Shown: positions 21,047-32,165 of the stretch, piece after piece
Layout of the letters: each line of letters opens with the position of its first letter
Position numbering within the stretch: the stretch's first letter is position 1
Assembly (NCBI GenBank): GCA_029168955.1
Contig: JAPDOI010000185.1
Span: forward strand, 62,001 to 126,000
Length of the DNA: 64,000 nt
Direction: 5' to 3'
Source: Aplectana chamaeleonis
Lineage: Eukaryota; Nematoda; Chromadorea; Rhabditida; Cosmocercidae
Notes under the pieces: generated by a model
Seen by the model: the letters and a program-made list of their open reading frames with translations, nothing else
Databases searched by the model: none
Told to the model about the DNA's origin: nothing
Made by a program: the position numbers and the translations under genes

Positions 21047-23614
21047 CTACACACGTTTCATGATGTCCTGCACACTCCTACTAAGGTCCTGCACACATTC
21101 CATGATGTCCTACACACTCCTACTGAGGTCCTGCACACACTCTACGACGTCCTGCACACCCCTACTGGGGTCCTGCACAGGTCCCATAATGTCCTGCACA
21201 CTCTTACTGAGGTCCTGCACAGGTCACATGATGTCCTGCATACTCCTACTAAGGTCCTGCACATACTCTACGACGTCCTGCACACCCCTACTGGGGTCCT
21301 GCACAGGTCCCATAATGTCCTGCACGCCCCTACTGGGGTCCTGCACAGGTCCCATAATGTCTTGCACACTCCTACTGAGGTCCTGCACAGGTCACATGAT
21401 GTCCTGCACGCTCCTACTAAGGTCCTGCACACGTTCCATGATGTCCTGCACACTCCTACTGAGGTCCTGCACACATTCTACGACGTCCTGCACACCCCTA
21501 CTGGGGTTCTGCACAGTTCCCATAATGTCCTGCACACTCCTACTGAGGTCCTGCACACATGCCATGATGTCCTACACACTCCTACTGAGGTCCTGCACAC
21601 ATTATACGACGTCCTGCACGCCCCTACTGGGGTCCTGCACAGGTCCCATAATGTCCTGCACACTCCTACTGAGGTCCCGCACAGGTCACATGATGTCCTG
21701 CACGCTCCTACTAATGTCCTGCACACGTTCCATGATGTCCTGCACACTCCTACTGAGGTCCTGCACACATTCTACGACGTCCTGCACACCCCTACTGGGG
21801 TTCTGCACAGTTCCCATAATGTCCTGCACACTCCTACTAAGGTCCTGCACACATGCCATGATGTCCTACACACTCCTACTGAGGTCCTGCACACATTATA
21901 CGACGTCCTGCACGCCCCTACTGGGGTCCTGCACAGGTCCCATAATGTCCTGCACACTCCTACTGAGGTCCCGCACAGGTCACATGATGTCCTGCACGCT
22001 CCTACTAATGTCCTGCACACGTTCCATGATGTCCTGCACACTTCTACTGAGGTCCTGCACACATTATACGACGTCCTGCACACCCCTACGGGGGTCCTGC
22101 ACAGGTCCCATAATGTCCTACACACTCCTACTGAGGTCCTGCACAGGTCACATGATGTCCTGCACGCTCCTACTAAGGTCCTGCATACGTTCCATGTTGT
22201 CCTGCACACTCCTACTGAGGTCCTGCACGCATTCTACGGCGTTCTGCACACCCCTACTGGGGTCCTGTACAGGTTCCATGATGTCCTGCACACTCCTACT
22301 AAGGTCCTGCACACGTTCCATGATGTCCTGCACACTCCTACTGAGGTCCTGCACACATTCTACGACGTCCTGCACACCCCTACTGGGGTCCTGCACAGGT
22401 CCCATAATGTCCTGCACACTCCTACTGAGGTCCTGCACGGGTCTTATGATGTCCTGCACACTCCTACTAAGGTCCTGCACACGTTCCATGATGTCCTGCA
22501 CACTGCTACTGAAGTCCTTCACACATTCTACGACGTCCTGCACACCCCTATTGGGGTACTGCACAGGTTCCATGATGTCCTGCACACTCCTACTGAGGTC
22601 ATGCACACGTTCCATGATGTCCTGCACACTCCTACTGAGGTCCTGCACACATTCTACGACGTCCTGCACACCCCTACTGGGGTCCTGCACAGGTCTTTTG
22701 ATGTCCTGCACACGCCTACTAAGGTCCTGCACACGTTCCATGATGTCCTGCACACTCCTACTGAGGTCCTTCACACATTCTACGACGTCCTGCACACCCC
22801 TATTGGGGTCCTGCACAGGTTCCATGATGTCCTGCACACTCTTACTAACGTCCTGCGCACGTTCCTTGATGTCCTGCACACATTCTACGACGTCCTGCAC
22901 ACCCTACTGGGGTCCTGCACAGGTTCCATGATGTCCTGCACACTCCTACTAAGGTCCTGCACACGTTCCATGATGTCCTGCACACTCCTACTGAGGTCCT
23001 GCACATATTCTACGACGTCCTGCACACTCCTGCACAGGTCCCATAATGTCCTCCACACTCCTACTAAGGTCCTGCACACGTTCCATGATGTCCTGCACAC
23101 TCCTACTGAGGTCCTGCACACATTCTACGACGTCATGCACACCCCTACTGGGGTCCTGCACAGGTCTTTTGATGTCCTGCACACGCCTACTAAGGTCCTG
23201 CACACGTTCCATGATGTCCTGCACACTCCTACTGAGGTCCTTCACACATTCTACGACGTCCTGCAGACCCCTACTGGGGTCCTGCACAGGTTCCATGATG
23301 TCCTGCACACTCCTACTAAGGTCCTGCACACGTTCCATGATGTCCTGCACACTTCTACTGAAGTCCTCCACACATTCTACGACGTCCTGCACACCCCGTA
23401 CTGGGGTTCTGCACTGGTCTCATGATGTCCTGCACACCCCTACTGAGGTCCTGCTTCAGTTCCATGACGTCCTGCATACTCCTACTGCGGTCCTGCACAG
23501 GTCACATGATGTCCTGCACACTCCTACTAAGGTCCTGCACAGGTCACATGATGTTCTGCACACTCCTACTAAGGTCCTGCACACATTCCATGATGTCCTA
23601 CACACTCCTACCTA
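21047..23614. repeat. Satellite A array 3, 42-bp unit, about 61 units
   Basis: A clean array with higher-order structure. A four-unit (168-bp) group recurs, made of a CTACGACGTC unit, a GTCCCATAATG unit, a GTCACATGATG unit and a GTTCCATGATG unit. A seven-unit block of 294 bp at 21472-21765 is repeated at 21766-22059 with few differences. The frames of 634 and 687 codons across it are by-products of the period. Confidence 0.95.
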
Positions 23615-23789
23615 GGTCTCGCATAGTCAACCGACACTTCAGCACACCCTGCGACGCCTTCTTATCGATGGTGCGCATGGAACGAGTACGCGCCACGCTC
23701 AAGAACATCCAGCCAGCACAGCGTCCTCTTCCGAGCAGGACGTTTAAAGTACACCACCCTAGAGAGCAAGGTGTTTAAATGAAGTCTAA

Positions 23790-24363
23790 GGCCCCGATCA
23801 GAGTTAGTGCTATTTGCATCTGCAACCCACCGACTCCCCCAACACCCACCCGGTCGATACTTATGTTTAAAATGATGGGATGAGGTTGAGAAAATCACTC
23901 GGTGCATCCAACTAGATATGACGATGATTACGTGGCCAACAGGATTGCACCTGTTCAGAGAAATAGTGAAGGAGAGTATGGTGAAGTAACGGAGGTAGCA
24001 GTAAGGTTAGCTTTCTAGTGATACGCAATGTTTTATCATAGGCCCGCCCACCCGGTGATTTTCTCATCCGCCGTCATCCACGTATCGCATGGATATCCAC
24101 CGCGTCGGATACACCGAGTGATTTGCTCAACTTCACTCCATCATTTCAATCATACGTATCGACGGGGGGGGTGGGGGGGGGATACACCGAGTGATTTTCT
24201 CAGCTTCACCTCACCATGTTGTTCATACGTATCGACCGGGTGGGTGTTGGGGGTGTTGGGGGTGCGGGGGATACACCGAGTGATTTTCGCATCCCATTTC
24301 CAATGCATTCTGTGTGTATCGACCGGGCTTGAGACGTCGGCTCATCCAACTATGACCGGGGCC
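23790..24363. mobile_element. PIF/Harbinger-like MITE inserted in module R
   Basis: 574 bp bounded by GGCCCCGATCAGAGTT and the complement of GGCCCCGGTCATAGTT, with a TAA duplication on each side (23787-23789 and 24364-24366). A 3-bp TAA target is usual for PIF/Harbinger. The interior has three direct repeats starting GGATACACCGAGTGATTT (about 24110, 24180, 24270) and one inverted copy near the left end (about 23840-23912). The element is absent from R1 and R2, which marks the empty site. Confidence 0.85.
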
Positions 24364-24802
24364 TAAGAAAACAATGGCTGATAACGAAAAAACCCGTCAT
24401 TTTCATAAGCTAATCTTGAGAGGCCGGTTTCCGAGTTTGAACCGCCAGTTTGGGGCCCAGAAGTCATTATGGTGAGTTCTGCCAATTATTTTCGGCATTC
24501 CCGTGGCCGATTTCCTCTAGTCACAAATTTTCAAGCGATTTGGTCCACGCCTTCCAAAAAGTGGAATTCGACGGACGGAGGTGGATGCGGAGGCCGTGGC
24601 GGAGGCGGTGGTGGAGAACGTTTTTGCGTACTTTGAGAGGTCATAACTTTAGAAAGCGGGGACCAGTTAGGTTGAAAAGTTGCACACATATGTAATTTTT
24701 TGCAGTGCATCGAATGGTGTACAACTTATACCTCTGGTGACGGTGTGAATAGGTGATCTCATTGTAGGGCATCTGAGCGGGAAGAGATCAAAGCCAAATC
24801 CT

Positions 24803-24823
24803 GGTGCGCGCTTCGCGCGCACC
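24803..24823. repeat. Terminal hairpin of module R, copy 3
   Basis: GGTGCGCGC-TTC-GCGCGCACC. Compared with copy 1, the fifth pair changed from A-T to C-G on both sides, so the 9-bp stem is preserved. Confidence 0.85.
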
Positions 24824-25122
24824 GCAATTTTCGGAGCTTAATTCCGGTTCGCGAATGCGGATTACCGCTATTGCATCACGCAAAACTATGATAATCGTGC
24901 TGGAAAAAAGTGAATCGTGCCGAGAAAACTATTTTTAGTCAGCCTGGCAATTCCGGATGAAATGTACATTTCCAGAATCGTTTTTGGCGTAGAATCCGAA
25001 CTTCCTAAAATCACTCCGAAAAAAGTTATACGCGTTCGTCAAAGCCTGGCACCAAGGTACATAAGTGACGGCCCCATGAAATTTTCAGGGTGTTTTGAAA
25101 ATTCATCTTATTCGGATTCATC
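24824..25122. other. Unassigned 0.3 kb
   Basis: No supported feature. ATGATAATCGTGCTG occurs here (about 24887) and again near 26778, so it may be part of a wider repeat. Confidence 0.4.
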
Positions 25123-25660
25123 TTAAAGGCAGTGGTCACAATGAAAAACGTTATCGAAAAAACTACAAAAATCAGCTTAGATCAAAAACAGCTCAAAAAC
25201 TATGAAAGTAGCGCGGTGAAAAACGGGCTAGAAATAGAGTTATTAAGACCCTTAAATTCCAGTTCGTGCACACGTGCACAGAAAGATCACAGTCTCATGC
25301 CAAGCAGTCCAAAATCATCGACACTCAGAGGAAGAAATAAATGCAAATTTCTCTAATAAAACAGTTGAGCAATGAAGGAAAGCACTTCAGTCAATGTTTT
25401 TGACTAGATGTGTACATGAATCCGGAGGTTCATTGATTGAAATTCGATTCCAAGCCAGCTGATGTCCTTGATATTAGAGATCATCGATGCCGATGATGTG
25501 AGGTATTCTTGTCCACCATCAAAAGACAAGAAAGTTCAGGCTTCAAATTTGGCCCAGAACAGCGTTTTTTCGCGATTTTTTATAGGTTCTACTACTATAC
25601 CCAGAAAAGGGTTTAGAGAGGAAAAGAAGACGAACTCATTTGGGTGCGACCACGACCGCT
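25123..25660 (-). mobile_element. TTAA-type MITE, family N, copy 2
   Basis: Reverse-orientation relative of 9297-9855. It shares AGGCAGTGGTC at the left end, CCCAGAAAAGGGTTTAGAGAG near 25600 (one base shortened in the match) and GCGACCAC near the right end. The right TIR is decayed. Two short ORFs are not recognised. Confidence 0.65.
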
Positions 25661-26137
25661 TGTATGCAGGGCTAGTCTAGGGTGCTGAACACGAATCTGG
25701 AGACCGTTTGTCGAAGTTCTGAAGTTTGTTGTAGGTTACGGTAGGTACCATGCCATTTAGGAGGCAAAACCTACCTCAGTATTTCGAAAATCGAGAAAGG
25801 GACAGTAAATCTTATTCACCACCCCGAATAACCCTCGCATACAAACTTTTAGTCAAATCTGAGGCTTTGACCGAACTACCGTACACCCATACGTAATTTA
25901 CCGTAATCTGCCGAAAATCAATAAACGGGCCTCAGATTCGTGCTCAGCACTCCAAATAACCCTCAGAGAAACAATTTGGGCCAAATCTATCGTAGCACTC
26001 CGGAAATCGTCGAAAGTCGCGATTTGCCATAAAATTTTCCCACGATGGGAATCTTTGAAGGAGGCAAGTCAAAAATTTCGGAATTTCCACAAATAAACCA
26101 CAGATGTGTGATCAGCGCCCCAAATAACCCACCTGGT
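25661..26137. other. Unassigned 0.5 kb with short recurring words
   Basis: Words of the type CCAAATAACCCTC recur near 25825, 25950 and 26120, each near an ACTTTTAGTCAAATCT-like or AATTTGGGCCAAATCT-like word. This suggests a decayed tandem repeat of about 130-160 bp. No gene is seen. Confidence 0.35.
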
Positions 26138-26336
26138 GCGGCATGCATGAACGCAGCAAACGGTGTCAGGGAGCCGCTCCGCGTGCCATGCGCGCAGCGT
26201 CGAGCAACAGGGCGGCCCCGAATTTCGTGGCGTGTATTGATGTGCCTGATTTTCGGGGCCGCCCCGTTGCTCGACGCTGCGCGCATGGCACGCGGTGCGG
26301 CGCCCTGACACCGTTCGTTGCGTTCATGCATGCCGC
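26138..26336. mobile_element. Palindromic MITE H, about 85-bp arms
   Basis: GCGGCATGCATGAACGCAGC at the left is answered by its near complement at the right. The arms continue almost perfectly through CGTGCCATGCGCGCAGCGTC to a roughly 25-nt loop. The intact terminus seen at 29512 and at the right end here is CAGGGGCGGCATGC, so the element may belong to the same CAGGG-ended group as the hAT-like MITEs. A transcript would fold into one long hairpin. Confidence 0.82.
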
Positions 26337-26454
26337 CCCTGGTAGGATTTTAAGTTAAATCTCGAACATTTTTGGAAACGATGCCAGAGTCTTGTAATTG
26401 GAATAATAAACATCCAACCGAAAATCCGTCCAGGTCCAAAATGCTATCAGTTCT

Positions 26455-26735
26455 TCCGACATTTTCCCCATGATGGGAACGAGCTTAAAACGACGCGGCC
26501 AACACGCGACGCTGAGCAAAGAACAATTAGGGCAAAATTAGTGCACTTCACTGTGTTGACACCAGGGGGTAGATCTCTTATAACGTCAAATAGCCCAGAA
26601 CGGAAAGTTTTGCACTGAAAAAAAGCGAAGAGCTCGAGGCTTCCTCGCTTTCCCATATTGCTTCTTTTCACCGAAAAAAGGACAAAACTCGACTGACACA
26701 CACTCTCGAGTAGCAAGCTTTCATTCATATTTTTA
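26455..26735 (+). repeat. Interspersed repeat K, copy 2
   Basis: Colinear with 1240-1520. The shared words are GACGCTGAGCAAAGAACA, GGTAGATCTC and CACACTCTCGAGTA. The coding frame on the minus strand across it is not recognised. Confidence 0.6.
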
Positions 26736-27177
26736 ATTATGTACTGTTGTTCTCGCAACCATATTCCGGCCCGCACGATGATAATCGTGCTGAGACCACT
26801 TAGTCCCGGCGCTATTTAACTTCTTTCCTTATTTTTCTCGGAAGTACCGCAGAATACGTGAGCGAAAAGGGCGGAAAGCAAAAAAAAAACAGAAGGCGAA
26901 ATTTTCTACATATTCCTGGTACCGTCAATCTCTGGATGTGGGGAAACCGCCTCGCAACTGAAAGCGCGCGTATCGTGCGTGTAGGGTGGCTCTGTTACGG
27001 GTTGAATAGGATCGATATCGCCCGCCGCTATTTTTCCGGTCAACATTCTCTAATTTTTCGGTAAAACGGTAAATTCGGTAAAGCTTCTAGATCTGGGGTT
27101 CTCTTCATATTCCACAAAACCAAAAGAATCTTCAAAGAACCTTCATGCAAGGACGAGTGTAGAATCACATATGTACA
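26736..27177. other. Unassigned, with CGGTAA words near 27057
   Basis: TTTTTCGGTAAAACGGTAAA near 27053 resembles the subterminal words of the hAT-like right end at 29195. No CAGGG terminus was found beside it. No gene is supported. Confidence 0.35.
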
Positions 27178-27317
27178 GTCGGCATGGATCCTAGTGATAC
27201 TTTGTGTTCCCTAATGAAGGTTGGTGCAAACTCGGTGCCACATCCTATCACATAGGTGCACCGAATTTGCCCCGACCTTCAAAAGGAACGCAAAGTATCA
27301 CTAGTGTCCATGCCGAC
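27178..27317. mobile_element. Fold-back MITE J, about 140 bp
   Basis: GTCGGCATGGATCCTAGTGA and the rest of a roughly 60-bp left arm pair with the right arm ending TGTCCATGCCGAC. The CATCCTATCACA region forms the loop. No ORF. Confidence 0.82.
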
Positions 27318-27356
27318 AGACCTCCTAACCACTGAATCCTAACAACGGAATGCAAA

Positions 27357-27850
27357 TTTAAAGGCACAGGACACCCAAAAAATTATTTTCCAGATGTTAT
27401 GCTCATCTTGGAGAGAGCCACTATCCGATCACAATGATATCTCTGAAATCGTCCAAGACCCCCTACGGACCGAGATATGGCTCCTTGAAAATGCCTGCAT
27501 TTTGAGGGCAAAAATTTGGTGGACGAGTTGTCTCAGACCTGTATTTCACTTCATTCGCAATCGCTGCAAGGGAGCAAAACAGGATGAGGAGATAGACCAG
27601 CATTGGACTGAAGAACGACGACTTGTTAGAATTTATCCATCCATCAAGCCGCTATCGAGTTCGAAAATCTGTTTGGGGGTCGGGCCTGTGGTGGTGAGCG
27701 AAGGGGGTCGGGCCCGTGGTGGTCGCTTATATCTCGCTTATTTGGAAGAATTGAGATCTCGCATTTGGCACGTGTTATACAGGAAGGGTCTTCTACGCAA
27801 TTACATGAAAATCTCAAAATTCATATCTGAGGGTGTGCTGTGCCTTTAAA
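27357..27850. mobile_element. TTAA-type MITE O
   Basis: TIR TTTAAAGGCACAGGACACCC against the complement of GGGTGTGCTGTGCCTTTAAA. It shares its right TTTAAA with the next element, F3. The 151-codon ORF inside (27394-27849) resembles nothing known to me and ends exactly in the TIR, so I treat it as chance. Confidence 0.75.
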
Positions 27851-28337
27851 GGCAGTGTCCACCATAAGAACCATGTCTGATTTTTTGGTGGATATCGGCA
27901 GCTGAGGGGCCTAGCGCAACCCTAACGTTGAAAAAACTAAGAAAATTGAGCTTGGAACGGTCCCCTACGGCCCCAAAGTTGGAAACCCGTCAGCTGGTCA
28001 CACTCAGATGCACTTTCCACGCCCACCGACATTGAGAAAAGAATGCTCGTGATTGTGAGATGAGCGATGGTTTCCGATTAATAGCCCCGTTCTTCCCTTG
28101 ATTCTCAACTTTTCTCTTTGTTCAAGTCGGCTCGCATATATCGGGGGCAAAAGACGGAAGTTGCAAGCCTCGAACAACTTGTCCACCATGTTTCTTAGCT
28201 CAATTTTTGAGGGACCATAACTCCGTTCCCAGAAGGTCCTGTACGATTCCAAAAACATCATTGAAATCAGCATGGGACCGTCTTTAAGAAAGGCGTAGAA
28301 GCAGAAAAACGATTCTTATCGTGAACACTGCCTTTAA
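27845..28337 (+). mobile_element. TTAA-flanked MITE, family F, copy 3
   Basis: Full-length copy colinear with F1, with ends TTAA-AGGCAGTGTCCACCAT and GTGAACACTGCCT-TTAA. It is fused to MITE O at the shared TTTAAA. Confidence 0.8.
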
Positions 28338-29090
28338 TACAGGAAATGACGTCCCGAAATGCTCGATTCTCAATAATTCATTAGTTTTTGAGACGGGGTT
28401 CGCTGTGGGAAGTTTTAAGTTCGCAGGATAGAGGATAATTTTTTTTCAGCAAGAAACTGGTGAGAAAATTATGAAAGGTCTCATTTTAGGAGTGATAGAG
28501 CTCACAGCCATTTCAAAACACGGTCTCTCTTTTCCACCCATTACCTACCATTTGAAGTGCAAGTAGCATTCACGAAAACTTGCCATTTGGTTGTGGAGTG
28601 CCAGTTTAGAAAGGTGTAATGCCAGAATTAGGGTGGCGTTTTAATTATTTTTGAAGCTTCGCAGCAATCCTCTTCAAATTTTTGCTACACTAAGGATCAG
28701 ATCTGGATCTTCCTACAGAAAAAAAAACTCAGGTTTTTTTTATCGCAGCCCTGCCTTAAACCGGGTGAGGAGAACATTCTTTCCGCTTCTCTGATGCACA
28801 AAAGTAGACTTTTTTTGCTGGAATGAATTTCACTCGAATCATACTCTTAACCGCCCTGATAGAAGAGAATGACTTCGCACTAATGAAGGCATCAAGATAA
28901 ATTTTTGAAAAGCGAATAGCTAGAACACTAAAAGGAAACGTGAAAAGTTCCATGAAAGAAAGACACGGAAATCAGTAGCGTGAGAATGCTAAAAAAGTGG
29001 TTTTATGCGGGTCGAAATAGAATTTATTTATGCAAATAAGGCGAGAAATGGTTCGATTTAGCGAAAAAAATTGCTAAAGTTTGATCGGCA
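28338..29090. other. Unassigned AT-rich 0.75 kb
   Basis: I see no gene, RNA or repeat that I can support. Confidence 0.45.
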
Positions 29091-29195
29091 AAAAATTTGA
29101 TAAATTTGAGATCAAGTCGGTAAATGGGTAAATCAAAATTCACCAAAAACTCTCGGTAAGTCAGTAGGGCGGTAAACGGTAAGTGCGCACCCCTG
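29091..29195. mobile_element. Unpaired right end of a CAGGG-type hAT-like element
   Basis: Ends TGCGCACCCCTG, preceded by a cluster of CGGTAA words (29130-29182) and an AAATTCACCAAAAACTC spacer. This is the same layout as the subterminal clusters of the complete elements. A left partner and a target duplication were not found. Confidence 0.5.
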
Positions 29196-29511
29196 GTGGT
29201 GAGTTCGAGGGAAATTGTCATGCTTCACACCCCGTAGACTTGCGCACCTTGGCGTTCGATTACTTTCCGCTTATTTCATGATTTCTTACATCAAGGAGCA
29301 ACAGATGTTGACAAACATGTTTCAAGAAGGTCTTGAAATAATATCGCCCGGAAATACATTCACCAAACGAATCCAATTTTCTTATTTTCAGCGGAAAATC
29401 AAAAATAGATAAAGATGGGCCGATCTGATGAGGCTGACTAATGGTAGAGAAAGAAAAAAGTGAACAATTCTTTTTTAAGGATTTGAGCACATTTCGTATT
29501 GCAGGGGCGGC

Positions 29512-29610
29512 ATGCATGAACGCTGCGAAGAAGGTTAGGGAGCCGCTCCGCGTTCTCCGAGCGGAGCGTCGAGCCAAAGATGACCCGAAAAACATACCGT
29601 CGGCTTGACG
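29512..29610 (+). repeat. MITE H, left-arm fragment
   Basis: CAGGGGCGGCATGCATGAAC begins a copy of the left arm of 26138-26336. The second arm is missing; another CAGGG terminus starts at 29618. Confidence 0.7.
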
Positions 29611-29617
29611 TTGGGAC

Positions 29618-29705
29618 CAGGGGTGTGCGGCAAAGGAATTTGAAATTTCGGCAAACGGCAACGGCAACGGCAAACCCCAAAAATGACCGGCAAACGGCAA
29701 AATCG
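29618..29705 (+). mobile_element. Unpaired left end of a CAGGG-type hAT-like element
   Basis: CAGGGGTGTGCGGCAAAGG followed by CGGCAAACGGCAACGGC words, a CCCCAAAAATGACC spacer and more words. The layout matches the complete elements. The far end was not found. Confidence 0.55.
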
Positions 29706-30350
29706 GTTTTGTGTCATAATACACCAACATTTGTTTAGTCACGTGGTGTTCCATGCAACATCTGCCAGTGACTATGTGCCTGGCGTTTCACTAGCTCTTA
29801 CAGGAAGAAAAAATCCCTTATATCAAAAACTACTTGAAAGCCTCAGGTGATCAGAAAGCGCCAGCAGCGCTGTTCTGTATGTGATCTGTATAGGAGTCGC
29901 TATGAAGTTAGAAAATGCCGTTAGCCTTTTTCTCGCCGGAGATAATTCTCTTGAATCCCCTACCTCTAATCAAAGTTTCAGTACAAGCAGTTCCAAGGAT
30001 CCAAAGTTTGGACTTCGTTTTGAACAGTGCAAAGCGTGATTGATGTGCAAAGGGTTTACTCTGAAAGGGGCTTGCGGTCAGCGCGACCCAGCCTTGTCAA
30101 TCCGGGGGCGGGCAGCTAACTCAAGATTTTTATTCCTCTCACTTCAAACTACGATTGAATGGTTTCCCTTGTAAGGCTATAGGAGTGGAGTGAGACTTGT
30201 CTAGCTGAATGCAGAGCTCACAACAACAGCAGCCTGTGCAGAAATCAAGAGCTTCGAGGGACATGTTGATGGAACACTCAAAACGAGAGAAGCCACTGAA
30301 ACACAGCGGGAACAAATTTTGTGCGAGCGGTCGACGCGCCGCATGTTCTC
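29706..30350. other. Unassigned 0.65 kb
   Basis: No gene or recognised repeat. This may be the interior of the element opening at 29618. Confidence 0.35.
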
Positions 30351-30834
30351 ATTGGGACCAGGGATGTGCGGAATTTCCTGTTTTCTGTTTTCTGCCCATT
30401 TTTGGCCATTTTTTTCCGTTTTCTGTTTTCTGTAAAAATAGGCAAAAATTGGACAGAAAACAGAAAAAAACGTGTACCTCGATTTGCAGTAGGACTTTCC
30501 TAGAAAAAAGTGGCCGGATTTATCGAAGCTAAGCCGATAGGGTGAGGGTGTACTTCACTCAGGCTCTCTGCAGTTGTACCACGACGCTATACACTTTTAT
30601 CTCGCTGTAGTGGTTATCCGTAAGGGCACGTGTGGCGTGGTGGGAGGAAACGGTGCTGTTCGCTGTACCCTCGCCGAGGTGAACCAAACCAACCAACCCT
30701 CCGGGGTTCTTCGATTGGTCACAGATTCATGTAGAGAGATGAAGGCACTCATTGGGAAGTCGGCTGCCGCTGCAAGCCACTAAAAAAGCGTGAAACCCAT
30801 CCCTCTGAGAAAATTTGCAGCGTCAGTGCCGGGA

Positions 30835-31372
30835 AAGTACCGCGATCCTCGACTGTGCTGCGATAGTTCCGCGATAGCGCCGCAGCGGCTCCGTGATCAG
30901 GCGATTCTGCTGCCGTGTCTTGAGCCTCGACATCGCCGCGATAGTACCGCAGCGGCTCCGCGTTAGAACCGCGAGGATGCAGCAGCGAACCCGCGTGGAG
31001 TACGATGTACTGTCCTGTGTGGTAAAACGAAAGTGTAGCCGGTTGAATATACCTGATTTTGAGGTACATTCCGTATTTCCTTGTGCGCAGAAGCGACGGT
31101 AAGCTCTGTCCTTATCAGACAAAGGATGAATAGACCGCAGGTGCGAAATTTATTCTTACAATTAGGCCCCCCCTAGTTGTCTCATAATTCTTAAATAATT
31201 TCGTATCAGACATTCTCCTGGAGCCGCTGCGGCGTTATCGCGGAGCCGAAGCGGTACTGTCGGGTCCCCGCTACGGCTCCGCGGTAGTGCCGCCGCGGCT
31301 CCGCGATAGTGCCGCTTCGGTGCGTGTACGCGCCAAAGCGGCACTATCGCGGAGCCGCAGCGGCGATTTCTC
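30835..31372. repeat. GC-rich word clusters (CGGCTCCGCGATAGTGCCG type)
   Basis: The word CGGCTCCGCGATAGTRCCG or its complement occurs repeatedly on both strands, in two groups (30835-30975 and 31218-31372). Neighbouring copies can pair, giving strong local hairpins. It lies inside the hAT-like element. Function is unknown. Confidence 0.6.
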
Positions 31373-31914
31373 TGAGTAAAGCCTCTACTAAATACGACTT
31401 CGAATGCGCTGCGCATCCCAATAGAGATTCTGGAAGCCGATTCCTTATCTTTATCCTATAGTGGATACTCTTACCCAGAGGTTTATCGTTGACGAATCCC
31501 TCAAAGGTAACGCAAAGCAGTCAAGTGAAAGGAAAACTGCAATGTGGCTCTATACTAACAAGTATAGGCCATAATACCCCACTATTCATACCCGCTCCCC
31601 AGCGTACCCGCTTTGGTGGAGCGCGGTAATGTTGGCGCCAACTGTGCCATGCACGCTAAACTCTGAATACGTGCTTTAACTCACTGCAACGCAGATGGCA
31701 CAAAATTCAGTTGAGAGTTAGAGAGATTCTTGGCGCAGTGAAGCGCCTTCAAAGGTGACTCAAAGTCACCTTCAAGGATCGGCCTCGAAGTGCCGAGTGA
31801 GCACTCATTGCGAAAGAGCGCCTTTTATACCCTTCGGTTAATTTTTTTCTGAGCATGAGACTGATACCAGAAAAGAACTTGCCAATGATTGATACGTTGA
31901 ATTGTAAAATTTAA

Positions 31915-32165
31915 GCGGGCGGATCGCTGGCTATCAAAGCGGTGGCGGGCGGATCGCTGGCTATCAAAGCACTGGCGGGCGGATCGCTGGCAGGTTGCGA
32001 GCGGATCACCGCTATAGAGCTCGCCGGCGATCCACCCGCTAGCGTGATCAACTTTCCCAGGTGCCGCTATCCGCCCGCCAAAACGCAGCGATCCGCCCGC
32101 GGAGACAATGAGAGGCAGCCATCCGCCCGCAACTTGCTGCCGTACCGCCCGCAGAGACCTTGATT
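31915..32165. repeat. GCGGGCGGATCGCTGG direct and inverted words
   Basis: A 30-bp unit GCGGGCGGATCGCTGGCTAT is repeated about two and a half times from 31915. Complementary words GATCCGCCCGC and variants follow to 32165. This is a direct-plus-inverted layout inside the hAT-like element. Confidence 0.65.

Larger units (their letters stand above)
23615..24823 (+). repeat. Module R, copy 3, interrupted
   Basis: Starts at GGTCTCGCATAGTCAACC and is colinear with R1 and R2 once the 574-bp insertion at 23790-24363 is removed. The hexanucleotide run is short here (about 24577-24615). It ends in the hairpin at 24803-24823. Confidence 0.82.

Noticed and set aside
21027..23425. 634- and 687-codon open frames across satellite A3
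   Set aside because: They are the same period effect in overlapping frames. The residues repeat every 14 and switch variant with the DNA unit.
25987..26358. Overlapping ORFs around 26.0-26.3 kb
   Set aside because: They read through both arms of palindrome H, giving similar peptides from each strand, as expected of an inverted repeat.
27394..27849. 151-codon ORF as a gene
   Set aside because: It lies wholly within MITE O and ends in its inverted terminus, with no known motif.
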